DNA of 64,000 nucleotides, from NCBI GenBank assembly GCA_026003075.1, contig BPGO01000008.1, forward strand, positions 1 to 64,000. Direction: 5' to 3'. Source of the stretch: Fimbriimonadales bacterium. Its GTDB lineage: Bacteria; Armatimonadota; Fimbriimonadia; Fimbriimonadales; GBS-DC. The position numbers and the translations under genes were made by a program. Below the pieces are notes generated by a model. The model made no database searches, was not told where the DNA came from, and saw only the letters and a list, made by a program, of their open reading frames with translations. Shown piece after piece: positions 27,753-36,038 of the stretch (positions are counted from its first letter, which is position 1; each line of letters starts with the position of its first letter).

Positions 27753-28394
27753 CTATGGGAGGCAATTCGCCTTCGCTGCCAGTGCCTTTCTGAGCTTTTC
27801 GCGGGCGTGTTGACGGGCTCGGATGATTGCACGCGGGGTCGAGTTCAGAGCGCGCGCGATTGCCTTATCGGGTAGGGGCGCGAGTGTCGCCAGCGATGCA
27901 TGCGATTCGTGCAGGGCGCCTTTCTCTGCCAATGCCAATGCCAGATCGGTTTCCAGCGATAGGACGAACGCGGCTGCATGATGCGCGGGCATTTTCCGTA
28001 GCACTACCGCTACACAACGCACAAACTGCTCGTCGTCGAAATGCTCGATGGGTATCTCCAGATGTGGGTGCGCGTTCTCAGATAAAGCTTCTAACGAAAG
28101 ATGGGCACAACGGGCACGTACAGTGCGGGCGTAGGCGCGCTCGCACACCCGTTGCACAAAGCCCGTTAGGCAGGGCTTCCAGCACTCAGCATGCTCAGGC
28201 AATTTGAATCGCAACACGGCAATCCGTACTTCGCTTAAAATGTCTTCCAAATCTTGCTGGCAAAGTGGGGATGTGCTTGCCCTGTTCCGACGCAGTAGCC
28301 ATCGGGTGGCGTACTCCTCGGCGAACTCCAGCCACTGCGCCAATTCGCGCTCCTGATACTGCTCCAGCCATGCTTCGTAGAAACTCTGTGCCAT
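27753..28394 (-). CDS. Sigma-70-like (ECF-type) factor
   Basis: 213 residues. DLEDILSEVRIAVLRFKLPE near 50 resembles sigma region 2, and ALAPLPDKAIARALNSTPRA with following RARQHAREKLRKAL resembles a region 4 helix-turn-helix. The regions are poorly conserved relative to standard ECF factors and the linker is long, so it may be a divergent group. ATG 28394 has GGAGGTGCGAG upstream. No anti-sigma factor is adjacent. Confidence 0.7.
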   Translation of the reverse strand: MAQSFYEAWLEQYQERELAQWLEFAEEYATRWLLRRNRASTSPLCQQDLEDILSEVRIAVLRFKLPEHAECWKPCLTGFVQRVCERAYARTVRARCAHLSLEALSENAHPHLEIPIEHFDDEQFVRCVAVVLRKMPAHHAAAFVLSLETDLALALAEKGALHESHASLATLAPLPDKAIARALNSTPRAIIRARQHAREKLRKALAAKANCLP

Positions 28395-28456
28395 CTCGCA
28401 CCTCCGTACACCCGAAGGATACGATAGGGCACTGAAAATCCACTGAAAAGGCGCGA

Positions 28457-31400
28457 TTAGCCACTAAAAAGGCTTTCATAGGTTCGAAGGGTAGTGTGGG
28501 AGAGGCTACTGCCGAGTGTGTCCTCGAGATAGGTCTGTGTCTGTTCGTAGAGCCTCCGCGCGTCGGCGGCACGCCCCAGTTGGTGATAGATTTTCAGCGT
28601 CAGGCACATTGCGTTTTCATCGGCAGGGTCGTGCTTTAGGATGCGTTCACAATCGGCGAGGGCGGCGTTCAGTTGCACCTTCACATAGAAACGCTGCGCG
28701 CGTGCCAAGAGGCACTCCAGATATAGAACACGCGCATTTTGATGAATCAGGGATACCCATGTTTCATGCGCAAACTCTGGGAGGAGGTCGCCTTGATAAA
28801 GGTTGATGGCTTCGTTCAATCGGGCTAACTGGGCTTCTGGATCTGCAATCGCGAGGGCGTCGCGTGCAATGGCTTCAAAATCGTGTAGGTCCAGCCGCCA
28901 TACATATGTTGGCGCCCAGCGATAGACGCCGTTTTCGTGGAGAATCCAGTCGCCTGCGCGCTCTCCGAAAGTTTTTCGGAGCGACCGCCGCGCCGCTGAG
29001 ATGACGGTCTGCAAGTTGACCCGCGCCTTTTCGGGGTTCAGATGGGGAAAGTGCTGCTCCATGAGAGTGTAGGCGTCGATTGGTGCGCCTCCCAAAATCA
29101 CGAGATGCGCGAACAGCGCTCGTGCGCGTGGGCTTGCCCAGTGCCGTTGGGTCATGACGGCTCCGCGGAACCGAACCTGCGTCTCGCCCAACAGTTTGAC
29201 CACGATGTCGCTGTTGGATTGTGCGGGGCGCAACTTGGGTGCGATGAGTTTGTGGAGCATGGTCGCGCCGTACTCCGTCAGCAGCAGTTCTGCGCGTTCA
29301 GCGTCTTCGGGGTTATCCAGCACACGCGCACGGAGGGCATACGCCCATCCGCGATATAGCGCGTGTCCCCACGATTCCGCGATTTCGACGGCGCGCGTCG
29401 CGTGTTGCAGGGCTTGAGTCTCGTCCATCAAGCCACTCAGCAGCGCGTATTCACATTCCAGTTCGGGGAGTTGCAGTGTACTGAGCAGCGGGGACGCCTG
29501 TTGGAGGGCGTGCGCCGCTTCTTGGGGCTGGTGCATTGCCAGTCGCGCCAGTGCGAGCAACATCCAGACTTTAGCCGTCAGCCACTGATTGCCTATTTTC
29601 AGGGCAGAGCGTCGCGCTTCTTCTGCTTCGGCAATCGCTTCCGCGTCGCGCCCCGCCTCCAGCAACGCCTGCGCTTGACGGTACCGCCATTCGGCTTCCC
29701 GTTCCTGTCCGAGGGCGTACTGCGCCAGTTGCAGCGCGCGCTGGGCGATACGCACTGCTTCTTGAGGTTGGCGATACAGTATGTTGAAAAACCGTGACTC
29801 CAGCGCGGTCAGGTACTCGCCCAGCTCTTCAGCCAGCTCCAGAATGACTCGTGTGCGCGCCTGGTGCTCTGCCCCACGCCCGTTGAAGTAGGCGAATTCG
29901 GCGTATATCGCTTGATACAGCATCTGCAGGCGTGTGCTCCCGCTGGGGTGCGCATTCCAGATTTCTACCCGCTCAAGCGTCTTCTGTGCAAGTTCGGTGT
30001 CGCCGTTCGCTAAGGCGTAGCGCAGCGTATACTGGAGCACACCACTCCAACGCGCGAGCCATCTCTCATCGCTCAGAAGTCGTTCCGCGACGGCGCGGTG
30101 GATTTCGTAGGCGCTCCGAAGGTCGCCATGACAAGCGTACACATACGCAAGGCTGAGTTCTGCCATAAGTCGTTGGGCATCGCCGAGCGCGGGCATCTGC
30201 AGCAATTGCATGAGGCTCTCTTGCGCTTCACGATTCCGCCCCAGCTGGGTGAGTTGCCCTGCACGCGCGCAGACGATTTGCACGCGCAGCTCGCCTTGTG
30301 GGTCGGTTTCAGGGTGTGCCTCTAAAGCAGCGATTGCCTGTTGTGAAGCATCCAAGGCGTGGAGTAAGCCGTCAGGCAACTGAAACAGTAAGTAAGGGCG
30401 TTCGCAGAGCATCTGCACGCGGATGCGTGTGTCGTTCAGTTGAGTCGCCCAGCGCAAACCGCTCTCCAAAAGCTGGAGACGCAGACGCAGCGGCATCTGC
30501 CCACGCACCCGTGTATACGACTGGAACAGTTGAGCCAGGCGTTCTGGAGTCGGTTGGCACGCGCATAGCTGTTGCAAAATGGTCGGTTCGGGTGCGTTTA
30601 TCTGCAAAAGCGCCTCCACAGCGCGTGCATGCAGCTGGTTTCGTACGCGTGCGTCGATTGTGGAATAGACGACTTCTCGGAACAGGCGGTTGCGCCAGAG
30701 TAAATCTGTGCCGGAGTGGATTTCAAGCCAGCCCAGCCCTTGGAGAGCGGAGATACCTCGCGCCACCGCACGCTCCGATTGCTGTGTGATGAGGGGGATC
30801 GCAGCGTACGGGGCGATATTTTCGAACAGGCTGACCGTGCGAGCCACCTCTTGATCCGTAGAGCTGAGTGCGTGAAATCGCCGTAGAAGCGCATCGCGCA
30901 GGGTGTCAGGAATCCACATGCTGGGATCTTCGAGAACATCGCGGTCTCCCCCCGCTAAGCTGTTGAGTATCTCGCTGAGGAAAAGTGGGTTGCCCTTAGT
31001 AAGTTCATACACGGTTCGGGCGAGTATGGCGCTTGGAGTGAGTGCGTGTTCGTGTAGAATTGCCTCGATCTCCGATTGGCTGAATGGGCGTAGTGTCCAT
31101 AGTTCGCCTGCCTCGCGTTCGGTGAGGGCGCGCTGCAGTTCGGCGAGTGCGCCACGCAGGGGCGTTGTGGCGGTCAGTACTAACCCTATCGGTTCCAGTC
31201 GCAGTGCAATTAGCCAGTTCAATAGGGTGCGCTGCAGGTTCTCATGAGCGCGATGGAGGTCATCCAACGCCAACAGCAGCGGTCGCTGGCGAGCGATTTC
31301 GCGCAGGGGGTAAATCAGTCGTGTGGGTAGATGCCATGCCTGAGGGTTTTGCTGCCACCGTTCCAGCGGCTCCTGCAGGGGTGCTCCCAGAGTGCCTAAC

Positions 31401-31660
31401 TCGTATTGGAGGGCATCCAGCAACGCGCTAAGCGGTAGATGCGGCGGCTCCGCGGCATCGCCACGACACCATGAGTCGGCAACCGCAAACCCCTGCATTC
31501 TTGCCCGCTCACATAACAGGCGCAGCGCACTGGTACGCCCAGCCCCTGACTCGCCTACAAGCAGCAATACCCCCCCATGACCACTTGTGGTTCGAGCAAG
31601 CCATTCGGTAAGGGGCGTTTCCAACTCCCGCACGGAAAGTACGCGACACTCCCGCCGCAT
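28457..31660 (-). CDS. Large SARP/BTAD-type transcriptional regulator with N-terminal ATPase
   Basis: 1067 residues. Residues about 20-290 are an AAA/STAND ATPase with Walker A VGESGAGRTSALRLL and Walker B LLLALDDLH. Next is a region of about 500 residues of TPR-like helices (ALEAGRDAEAIAEAEEARRS and others). At the C-terminus are an OmpR-like winged helix (KLLGETQVRFRGAVMTQRHW, ARALFAHLVILGG) and a BTAD domain (ALADCERILKHDPADENAM to the end). Usual SARPs have DNA-binding and BTAD first, so the order here is reversed. ATG 31660 lies 6 nt after GGTATACT. Target genes unknown. Confidence 0.85.
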   Translation of the reverse strand: MRRECRVLSVRELETPLTEWLARTTSGHGGVLLLVGESGAGRTSALRLLCERARMQGFAVADSWCRGDAAEPPHLPLSALLDALQYELGTLGAPLQEPLERWQQNPQAWHLPTRLIYPLREIARQRPLLLALDDLHRAHENLQRTLLNWLIALRLEPIGLVLTATTPLRGALAELQRALTEREAGELWTLRPFSQSEIEAILHEHALTPSAILARTVYELTKGNPLFLSEILNSLAGGDRDVLEDPSMWIPDTLRDALLRRFHALSSTDQEVARTVSLFENIAPYAAIPLITQQSERAVARGISALQGLGWLEIHSGTDLLWRNRLFREVVYSTIDARVRNQLHARAVEALLQINAPEPTILQQLCACQPTPERLAQLFQSYTRVRGQMPLRLRLQLLESGLRWATQLNDTRIRVQMLCERPYLLFQLPDGLLHALDASQQAIAALEAHPETDPQGELRVQIVCARAGQLTQLGRNREAQESLMQLLQMPALGDAQRLMAELSLAYVYACHGDLRSAYEIHRAVAERLLSDERWLARWSGVLQYTLRYALANGDTELAQKTLERVEIWNAHPSGSTRLQMLYQAIYAEFAYFNGRGAEHQARTRVILELAEELGEYLTALESRFFNILYRQPQEAVRIAQRALQLAQYALGQEREAEWRYRQAQALLEAGRDAEAIAEAEEARRSALKIGNQWLTAKVWMLLALARLAMHQPQEAAHALQQASPLLSTLQLPELECEYALLSGLMDETQALQHATRAVEIAESWGHALYRGWAYALRARVLDNPEDAERAELLLTEYGATMLHKLIAPKLRPAQSNSDIVVKLLGETQVRFRGAVMTQRHWASPRARALFAHLVILGGAPIDAYTLMEQHFPHLNPEKARVNLQTVISAARRSLRKTFGERAGDWILHENGVYRWAPTYVWRLDLHDFEAIARDALAIADPEAQLARLNEAINLYQGDLLPEFAHETWVSLIHQNARVLYLECLLARAQRFYVKVQLNAALADCERILKHDPADENAMCLTLKIYHQLGRAADARRLYEQTQTYLEDTLGSSLSHTTLRTYESLFSG

Positions 31661-31689
31661 GCATTCAGTATACCTTTCTCCCGTTGATC

Positions 31690-31975
31690 GCGCTCTGCCT
31701 CTATCGCGGAGTGCCCCCCTGCCCGAACATGTTCCAAGTAGGGATGTAGAGACCAGCATCATCGAACAACGGTTTGTCACCTGTCTCCCATCGTACGCGC
31801 CAAACGCCGTTGCGATCGCCCATCAGTGATTTTGTCCTGATGGTGCTGGGGTGGGATTCTGAATCACCACTTGGACTGGGCGGTTTGTTCCGTCCGCATC
31901 CATACCGTTTCGTGGTTGAATGGCACGCTGCGAGCGGAATGCAACCTCGTCGATCTGCCTGATTAAACAATCTCT
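31690..31975 (-). pseudogene. Possible gene remnant upstream of the pilin-like gene
   Basis: On the minus strand, coding-like text reads EVAFRSQRAIQPRNGMDADG then VQVVIQNPTPAPSGQNH, followed in another frame by MGDRNGVWRVRWETGDKPLF and GLYIPTWNMFGQGG. Neither piece is a complete gene, and a frame change separates them. It may be the tail of a lost gene; no family recognised. Confidence 0.3.
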
Positions 31976-32017
31976 TAACATATCTTAACAAAGCATTAAC
32001 TCTACGGCTGTCATACT
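31963..32017 (+). promoter_or_regulatory. Pho-box-like direct repeats and promoter of the pilin-like gene
   Basis: TTAACA at 31975 and 31985 and TTAACT at 31996 (with TTAAAC at 31963) repeat every 10-12 bp. This resembles the box bound by PhoB/PhoP/SphR response regulators (CTTAAC repeats of 11 bp). A -10-like CATACT (32012-32017) begins 10 nt after the last repeat, the position such activators use in place of a -35. GGAGG at 32026 serves the ATG at 32037. Confidence 0.5.
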
Positions 32018-32036
32018 CTTTTTTGTGGAGGTTCCT

Positions 32037-32864
32037 ATGCGAAGGAAGGGATTTACGCTTATCGAACTGCTGGTCGTGATAGCGATCATCGCCATTTTGG
32101 CGGCGATTTTGTTCCCGGTATTTGCTCAGGCGCGTGCGAAGGCGCGGCAGACCTCGTGCTTGTCGAATATGCGTCAGTTAGGCACGACGATGCGGATGTA
32201 TGCCCAAGACTACGACGGCTACCATGTGTACATGTGGTGGGAATGGCACATCCCGCTTTATCCCTATATTAAGAACTGGGACATTTTTGTGTGTCCGCAG
32301 TCTTCGGCGCCGAAGCCCCGTTTGGTGGAATACACCGCAGCGGATGGCTGTCGTGCGAACGATGACGCGCCTGGTTCCGTGATTGTCGGTACATTCCCCA
32401 CGAACGCACCTGCAGGCGTCACCGCGCGCGGTTGTTCCAAGCCTGCGCCGCGCATCTACGGACACTACGCCAAGAACGAGGAGTTCATCGCGAACTACGG
32501 CTACTACCGCACCACCTACAGCGGTCTGGAGCATAACGAGGCTGGCTGGGACACGACCTCCGATGTGATTCTCATCACCGAGTCGCGCTCCCAAAGCGAA
32601 GGCGTGCCGGAGCGACTGCGCAGCGTGTTCGGCACGACGACTCTACCGTTCGACCTGTATCCCTACATTGAGCCAGGCGGTACGAACTGGAACGAAGTGT
32701 TTCTGATGATCTCTGGGCGTCATAGCGATGGCACGAACGCGATTTTTGCCGATGGACATGCCAAGTGGGTGAAGTACGACTGGTTCTACTCCCCGCAGGG
32801 ACGGTTCGCGATCTCCCCTGCGATTAGTCGCCTCAATCTGCCGGATAACCAGAACTGGCCTTAA
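32037..32864 (+). CDS. Prepilin-like secreted protein (DUF1559-like)
   Basis: 275 residues with the leader [20 protein letters not shown] and [20 protein letters not shown] directly after. The exterior part is rich in Tyr and Trp, and [20 protein letters not shown] near the C-terminus is the H-X9-DG-type motif. ATG 32037 has GGAGG 6 nt upstream. Behind a Pho-box-like array, so expression may rise in phosphate limitation (inference). A small lipoprotein gene follows 11 nt after the stop. Confidence 0.9.
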   Translation: MRRKGFTLIELLVVIAIIAILAAILFPVFAQARAKARQTSCLSNMRQLGTTMRMYAQDYDGYHVYMWWEWHIPLYPYIKNWDIFVCPQSSAPKPRLVEYTAADGCRANDDAPGSVIVGTFPTNAPAGVTARGCSKPAPRIYGHYAKNEEFIANYGYYRTTYSGLEHNEAGWDTTSDVILITESRSQSEGVPERLRSVFGTTTLPFDLYPYIEPGGTNWNEVFLMISGRHSDGTNAIFADGHAKWVKYDWFYSPQGRFAISPAISRLNLPDNQNWP

Positions 32865-32875
32865 AGGAGCGACCG

Positions 32876-33058
32876 ATGAAACGCTGGATCCTGATGAGTT
32901 TCGCCGCGTTGATCGTGATGTTTCATCTGGCTGCTTGTGGCAATCAAGGCGGCGAGGGCGAGGCAGCGGCGCCGCCTACGACGAACCCGATGGGGCAGCA
33001 ACCCACCCCCGACACGCCTGGCGCCGCTGCCGAAGAACGCAAAGCCGGCGGATACTGA
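32876..33058 (+). CDS. Small lipoprotein
   Basis: 60 residues. A signal peptide ending in the lipobox LAAC (about 18-21) is followed by a Gly/Glu/Pro-rich unstructured tail. AAAGGAGCG lies upstream of the ATG. Same strand and close behind the pilin-like gene, so likely co-transcribed. Function unknown. Confidence 0.7.
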   Translation: MKRWILMSFAALIVMFHLAACGNQGGEGEAAAPPTTNPMGQQPTPDTPGAAAEERKAGGY

Positions 33059-33110
33059 CACCTGCCCCCTCCCCTATGGCGTGGGGAGGGGGGAAAGGCT
33101 CTCGGTAGGG

Positions 33111-33116
33111 TACAAT
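33111..33116 (+). promoter_or_regulatory. Extended -10 (GGTACAAT) of the translin-family gene
   Basis: TACAAT preceded by GG ends 6 nt before ATG 33123, predicting a leaderless mRNA. The preceding hairpin-like CCCCTCCCC...GGGGAGGGG (33065-33097) separates it from the lipoprotein gene. Confidence 0.6.
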
Positions 33117-33122
33117 TTTTAT

Positions 33123-33764
33123 ATGAACCACTGGAGCGAAATCGCCGAGCAGCTGCGCCAGCAGATTGAACAAAGCCACCAGGCACGCGAGGCGGGGCTG
33201 CACGCATGCCGTAAAGCCACCCAACTCTGCGCCCGTGCCATCCGAAGCCTCCATCGCCACGAGTTCGAAATCTGTCGTGCGCTGCTCACGGAGGCGCATC
33301 GCGAAATTAACCACGCACGCGAACTCCTGCGCCCGTTCCCCAGCATCTACTACGCGGGGTTCCTACACGACGCCGAGAAAGAGTATGTGGAAGGCGAAAT
33401 ACTCTACGCGATTGTGCTTGGGGATTCGCTCCCCGAACCGGAGGAGCTCGCTGTGGAAATCCCCGCCTACTTGAACGGCGTTGCTGAAGCCGCTTCCGAA
33501 TGCCGACGCTATGTTCTGGATCTGCTCCGCGCAGGCGAACTCGCTCACGCCGAAACCCTACTGGGCGTGATGGACGAGATTTACGATGAATTAGTGACTT
33601 TTGACTATCCCGACGCTGTGACAGGGGGGCTACGGCGCGCCTGCGATGCGCTCCGCGCGGTGTTAGAGCGCACCCGCGCCGACCTAACCCTAACCGCCAC
33701 CCAAAAAGAGCTGGAGAACACCCTCGCCAGCGTGTATCAGGCGTTGCAGGAGCGGGAAAAGTAG
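33123..33764 (+). CDS. Translin-family protein
   Basis: 213 residues, all alpha. The pattern with ALLTEAHREINHARELLRPF, YYAGFLHDAEKEYVEGEILY, and YLNGVAEAASECRRYVLDLL matches the translin/TRAX fold, including the EKEYVE-type acidic helix. In eukaryotes translin and TRAX form an RNA-binding octamer and endoribonuclease; scattered archaea and bacteria have a single homologue of unknown role. The start is fixed by the leaderless promoter. Confidence 0.8.
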   Translation: MNHWSEIAEQLRQQIEQSHQAREAGLHACRKATQLCARAIRSLHRHEFEICRALLTEAHREINHARELLRPFPSIYYAGFLHDAEKEYVEGEILYAIVLGDSLPEPEELAVEIPAYLNGVAEAASECRRYVLDLLRAGELAHAETLLGVMDEIYDELVTFDYPDAVTGGLRRACDALRAVLERTRADLTLTATQKELENTLASVYQALQEREK

Positions 33765-33788
33765 GGGGGTCAGGCTCACGACAGCAGG

Positions 33789-33794
33789 TATAAT
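33789..33794 (+). promoter_or_regulatory. Extended -10 (GGTATAAT) of thrS, leaderless spacing
   Basis: A perfect TATAAT with GG before it ends 8 nt before ATG 33803. There is no room for a leader or T-box. Confidence 0.65.
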
Positions 33795-33802
33795 CTCCCC
33801 CG

Positions 33803-35560
33803 ATGAGCAGGCAGTACGACTATCCCGATAGCCCGTTGTATCGGCTGCGCCACTCGGCGGCGCACCTGCTGGCGCAAGCCGTGCTGGAACTCTATCCCGA
33901 CACGAAACTCGGCGTCGGTCCCCCTATTGAGAACGGCTTTTACTACGATTTCGACTTTTCGCAGCCCCTGCGCGAGGAAGACCTGCAGCGTATCGAGCAA
34001 AAAATGCACGAGATCGCCCAGCGCGGACTGGACATAATACGGGTAGAAACCTCGCGCGAGGAAGCCGAGAAGATGATTCGCGGCATCGGGCAAGTGCCGT
34101 ACAAACTCGAGCTGTTGCAAGCGATCCCCGAAGGCGAAACGATTAGCTTCTACCGACAAGGCGAATTTATCGACCTTTGCCGCGGTCCGCATGTGGAGAA
34201 CACGCGCGAGATTCAGCACTTCAAGTTACTCTCGCTGGCAGGAGCCTACTGGCGCGGCGACGAGAAGAACAAGATGCTCACCCGAATCTACGGTACGGCG
34301 TTTTTCACCCAAGAGGAGCTGGAAGACTACCTCCATAAACTGGAAGAGGCGAAGAAGCGCGACCATCGCAAGCTGGGGCGCGAGCTGGGGCTGTTTATGA
34401 TCTCCCCTGAGGTGGGCAGCGGATTGCCGATGTTGCTGCCCAAAGGTGCGACGGTACGCCGTGTGCTGGAGGAGTTCATCCTGCAAGAGGAGCTCAAAGC
34501 AGGTTATCAGCATGTGCGCACGCCCGAAATCGCCAACCTGAACCTCTACCGCACCAGCGGGCATTATCCCTACTACAAAGACTCAATGTATCCGCCAATG
34601 GTGTTTGAAGACGGCGAGGAGCTCATCCTGCGCCCGATGAACTGCCCGCATCACTTCCTGATTTACAAGTCGGAGCCGCGTTCCTATCGAGATTTGCCGT
34701 TGCGCATTGCCGAGTTGGGCACGGTCTACCGTTACGAGAAAAGCGGCGAGCTGTCAGGGCTGATTCGTGTGCGTTGCTTCACGATTAACGACGCGCATGT
34801 CTTCTTGCGTCCCGAACAGATTAAGGCGGAAGTGCAGCATAACATCGAACTCATCAACACGGTCTACAAGCGACTGAACCTGACCGATTTCTGGTATCGG
34901 CTCTCACTGCGTGACCCTGCGGACAAGGCGAAGTACTTCGACGATGACCAGATGTGGGAGACCGCCGAGGGTGCGCTGCGTCAGGCGTTGGACGAGCTGG
35001 GGCTGAACTATACGGCGGTACAGGGCGAGGCGGCGTTCTATGGACCCAAGCTCGATGTGGAAGTGCGCGACTGCTTGGGACGCGAATGGACGGTCTCCAC
35101 GGTGCAACTCGACTTCCTGATGGCGCATCGGTTCGACCTGGAATACACAGGCGAGGACGGCAAGCCCCACCGCCCTGTGATTATTCACCGTGCGCCGATT
35201 GGCTCGTTCGAGCGGATGATGGGATTTTTGATAGAGCATTACGCGGGCGCGTTTCCGCTCTGGCTCGCGCCGGTGCAGGTGGCGGTGCTGCCGATTGCCG
35301 ACCGCCACACGGAGTATGGCAATCAGGTGCGCCAGAACCTTGCCGACGCAGGTTTCCGCGTGGAGCTCGATGCGCGACGCGAGACGCTGGGTTACCGTAT
35401 CCGCTATCATCAGACCCACAAAACGCCCTATATGCTCATTCTGGGCGACAAAGAGATGGAGAGCGGCTTGGTCTCGGTGCGCAGTCGCGAGGCGGGCGAC
35501 CTGGGACAAATGACGCTGGAAGCATTGCTGGAGCGCCTTACTGGAGAACTCGCCTTCTAA
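33803..35560 (+). CDS. thrS: Threonyl-tRNA synthetase lacking the TGS domain
   Basis: Charges tRNA-Thr. 585 residues; the usual bacterial enzyme has about 640 because of an N-terminal TGS domain, which is absent here. The protein opens with the editing domain (HSAAHLLAQAV, with the HxxxH motif, and DLCRGPHV). The class II catalytic core contains the Zn-binding RPMNCPHH, motif 2 LGTVYRYEKSGELSGLIRVR and motif 3 VIIHRAPIGSFERMMGFLIE, and the anticodon-binding domain ends the protein. The start is set by the leaderless promoter, so the short N-terminus is not a mis-called start. Confidence 0.95.
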   Translation: MSRQYDYPDSPLYRLRHSAAHLLAQAVLELYPDTKLGVGPPIENGFYYDFDFSQPLREEDLQRIEQKMHEIAQRGLDIIRVETSREEAEKMIRGIGQVPYKLELLQAIPEGETISFYRQGEFIDLCRGPHVENTREIQHFKLLSLAGAYWRGDEKNKMLTRIYGTAFFTQEELEDYLHKLEEAKKRDHRKLGRELGLFMISPEVGSGLPMLLPKGATVRRVLEEFILQEELKAGYQHVRTPEIANLNLYRTSGHYPYYKDSMYPPMVFEDGEELILRPMNCPHHFLIYKSEPRSYRDLPLRIAELGTVYRYEKSGELSGLIRVRCFTINDAHVFLRPEQIKAEVQHNIELINTVYKRLNLTDFWYRLSLRDPADKAKYFDDDQMWETAEGALRQALDELGLNYTAVQGEAAFYGPKLDVEVRDCLGREWTVSTVQLDFLMAHRFDLEYTGEDGKPHRPVIIHRAPIGSFERMMGFLIEHYAGAFPLWLAPVQVAVLPIADRHTEYGNQVRQNLADAGFRVELDARRETLGYRIRYHQTHKTPYMLILGDKEMESGLVSVRSREAGDLGQMTLEALLERLTGELAF

Positions 35561-35598
35561 CCCCAGATTTGGCGAATCCCGTAATCTGTTCAGTGTGG

Positions 35599-35648
35599 AA
35601 CCTCCCCAAACAGGGCAGAATCTCTCATAGAAACCATTTGGGGAGGTT
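35599..35648 (+). promoter_or_regulatory. Hairpin that sequesters the ribosome binding site of the next gene
   Basis: AACCTCCCCAAA (35599-35610) is a perfect 12-bp inverted match to TTTGGGGAGGTT (35637-35648), with a 26-nt loop. The right arm contains the Shine-Dalgarno GGGGAGG of the gene starting at 35655. No T-run follows, so it is not a standard terminator. It looks like an RNA thermometer or other translational switch. Confidence 0.65.
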
Positions 35649-35654
35649 GCGACT

Positions 35655-35873
35655 ATGTCGTTCAACGAGGCTCGGCAGTATGTTGGGATGGAGTGTACGG
35701 TCGCTTGGCGCGATCGGCGCGGGGATGTGCAGGAGCGAAAGCTGTTTATCTCGGATGTTTCGTTCGTCCCACTTTACGGGATTTGCCTCATCACCGACTA
35801 TATGGAGATTCGCCTCGATCGCGTGGTGAGCATCCGCGCCGCGAACGAGATGGCGGAGCCAGCGGCGGCTTAA
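35655..35873 (+). CDS. Small protein of unknown function under hairpin control
   Basis: 72 residues, mostly beta by appearance (ECTVAWRDRRGDVQERKLFI, ICLITDYMEIRLDRVVSI), ending in a short Ala-rich tail. It resembles small barrel proteins, but no family is recognised. A strong GGGGAGG lies 8 nt before the ATG and is held in a 12-bp hairpin. A 10-bp hairpin follows the stop codon. Confidence 0.7.
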   Translation: MSFNEARQYVGMECTVAWRDRRGDVQERKLFISDVSFVPLYGICLITDYMEIRLDRVVSIRAANEMAEPAAA

Positions 35874-35902
35874 TCGGACGACGCCTTCAAGGGAGGAAGG
35901 GT

Positions 35903-35933
35903 GCGCTGCGCGAGTACACACACCGCGCAGCGC
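35903..35933. terminator. Hairpin after the small gene
   Basis: GCGCTGCGCG (35903-35912) pairs perfectly with CGCGCAGCGC (35924-35933), loop 11 nt. No clear T-run. It lies between genes that converge (35873 plus, 36039 minus). Confidence 0.5.
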
Positions 35934-36038
35934 GTTGGCATTGAATTGGGGGTGCTGGCGAATTAGGTGATGCCGTGGCGCCGCTCCATGAACACCTCGC
36001 ATGCTGCGCGGATGTTGGCGAGCCGTGGCACGGCAGCG

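Noticed and set aside
33765-33802. T-box or other leader before thrS
   Set aside because: The -10 lies 8 nt from the start codon, leaving no leader.
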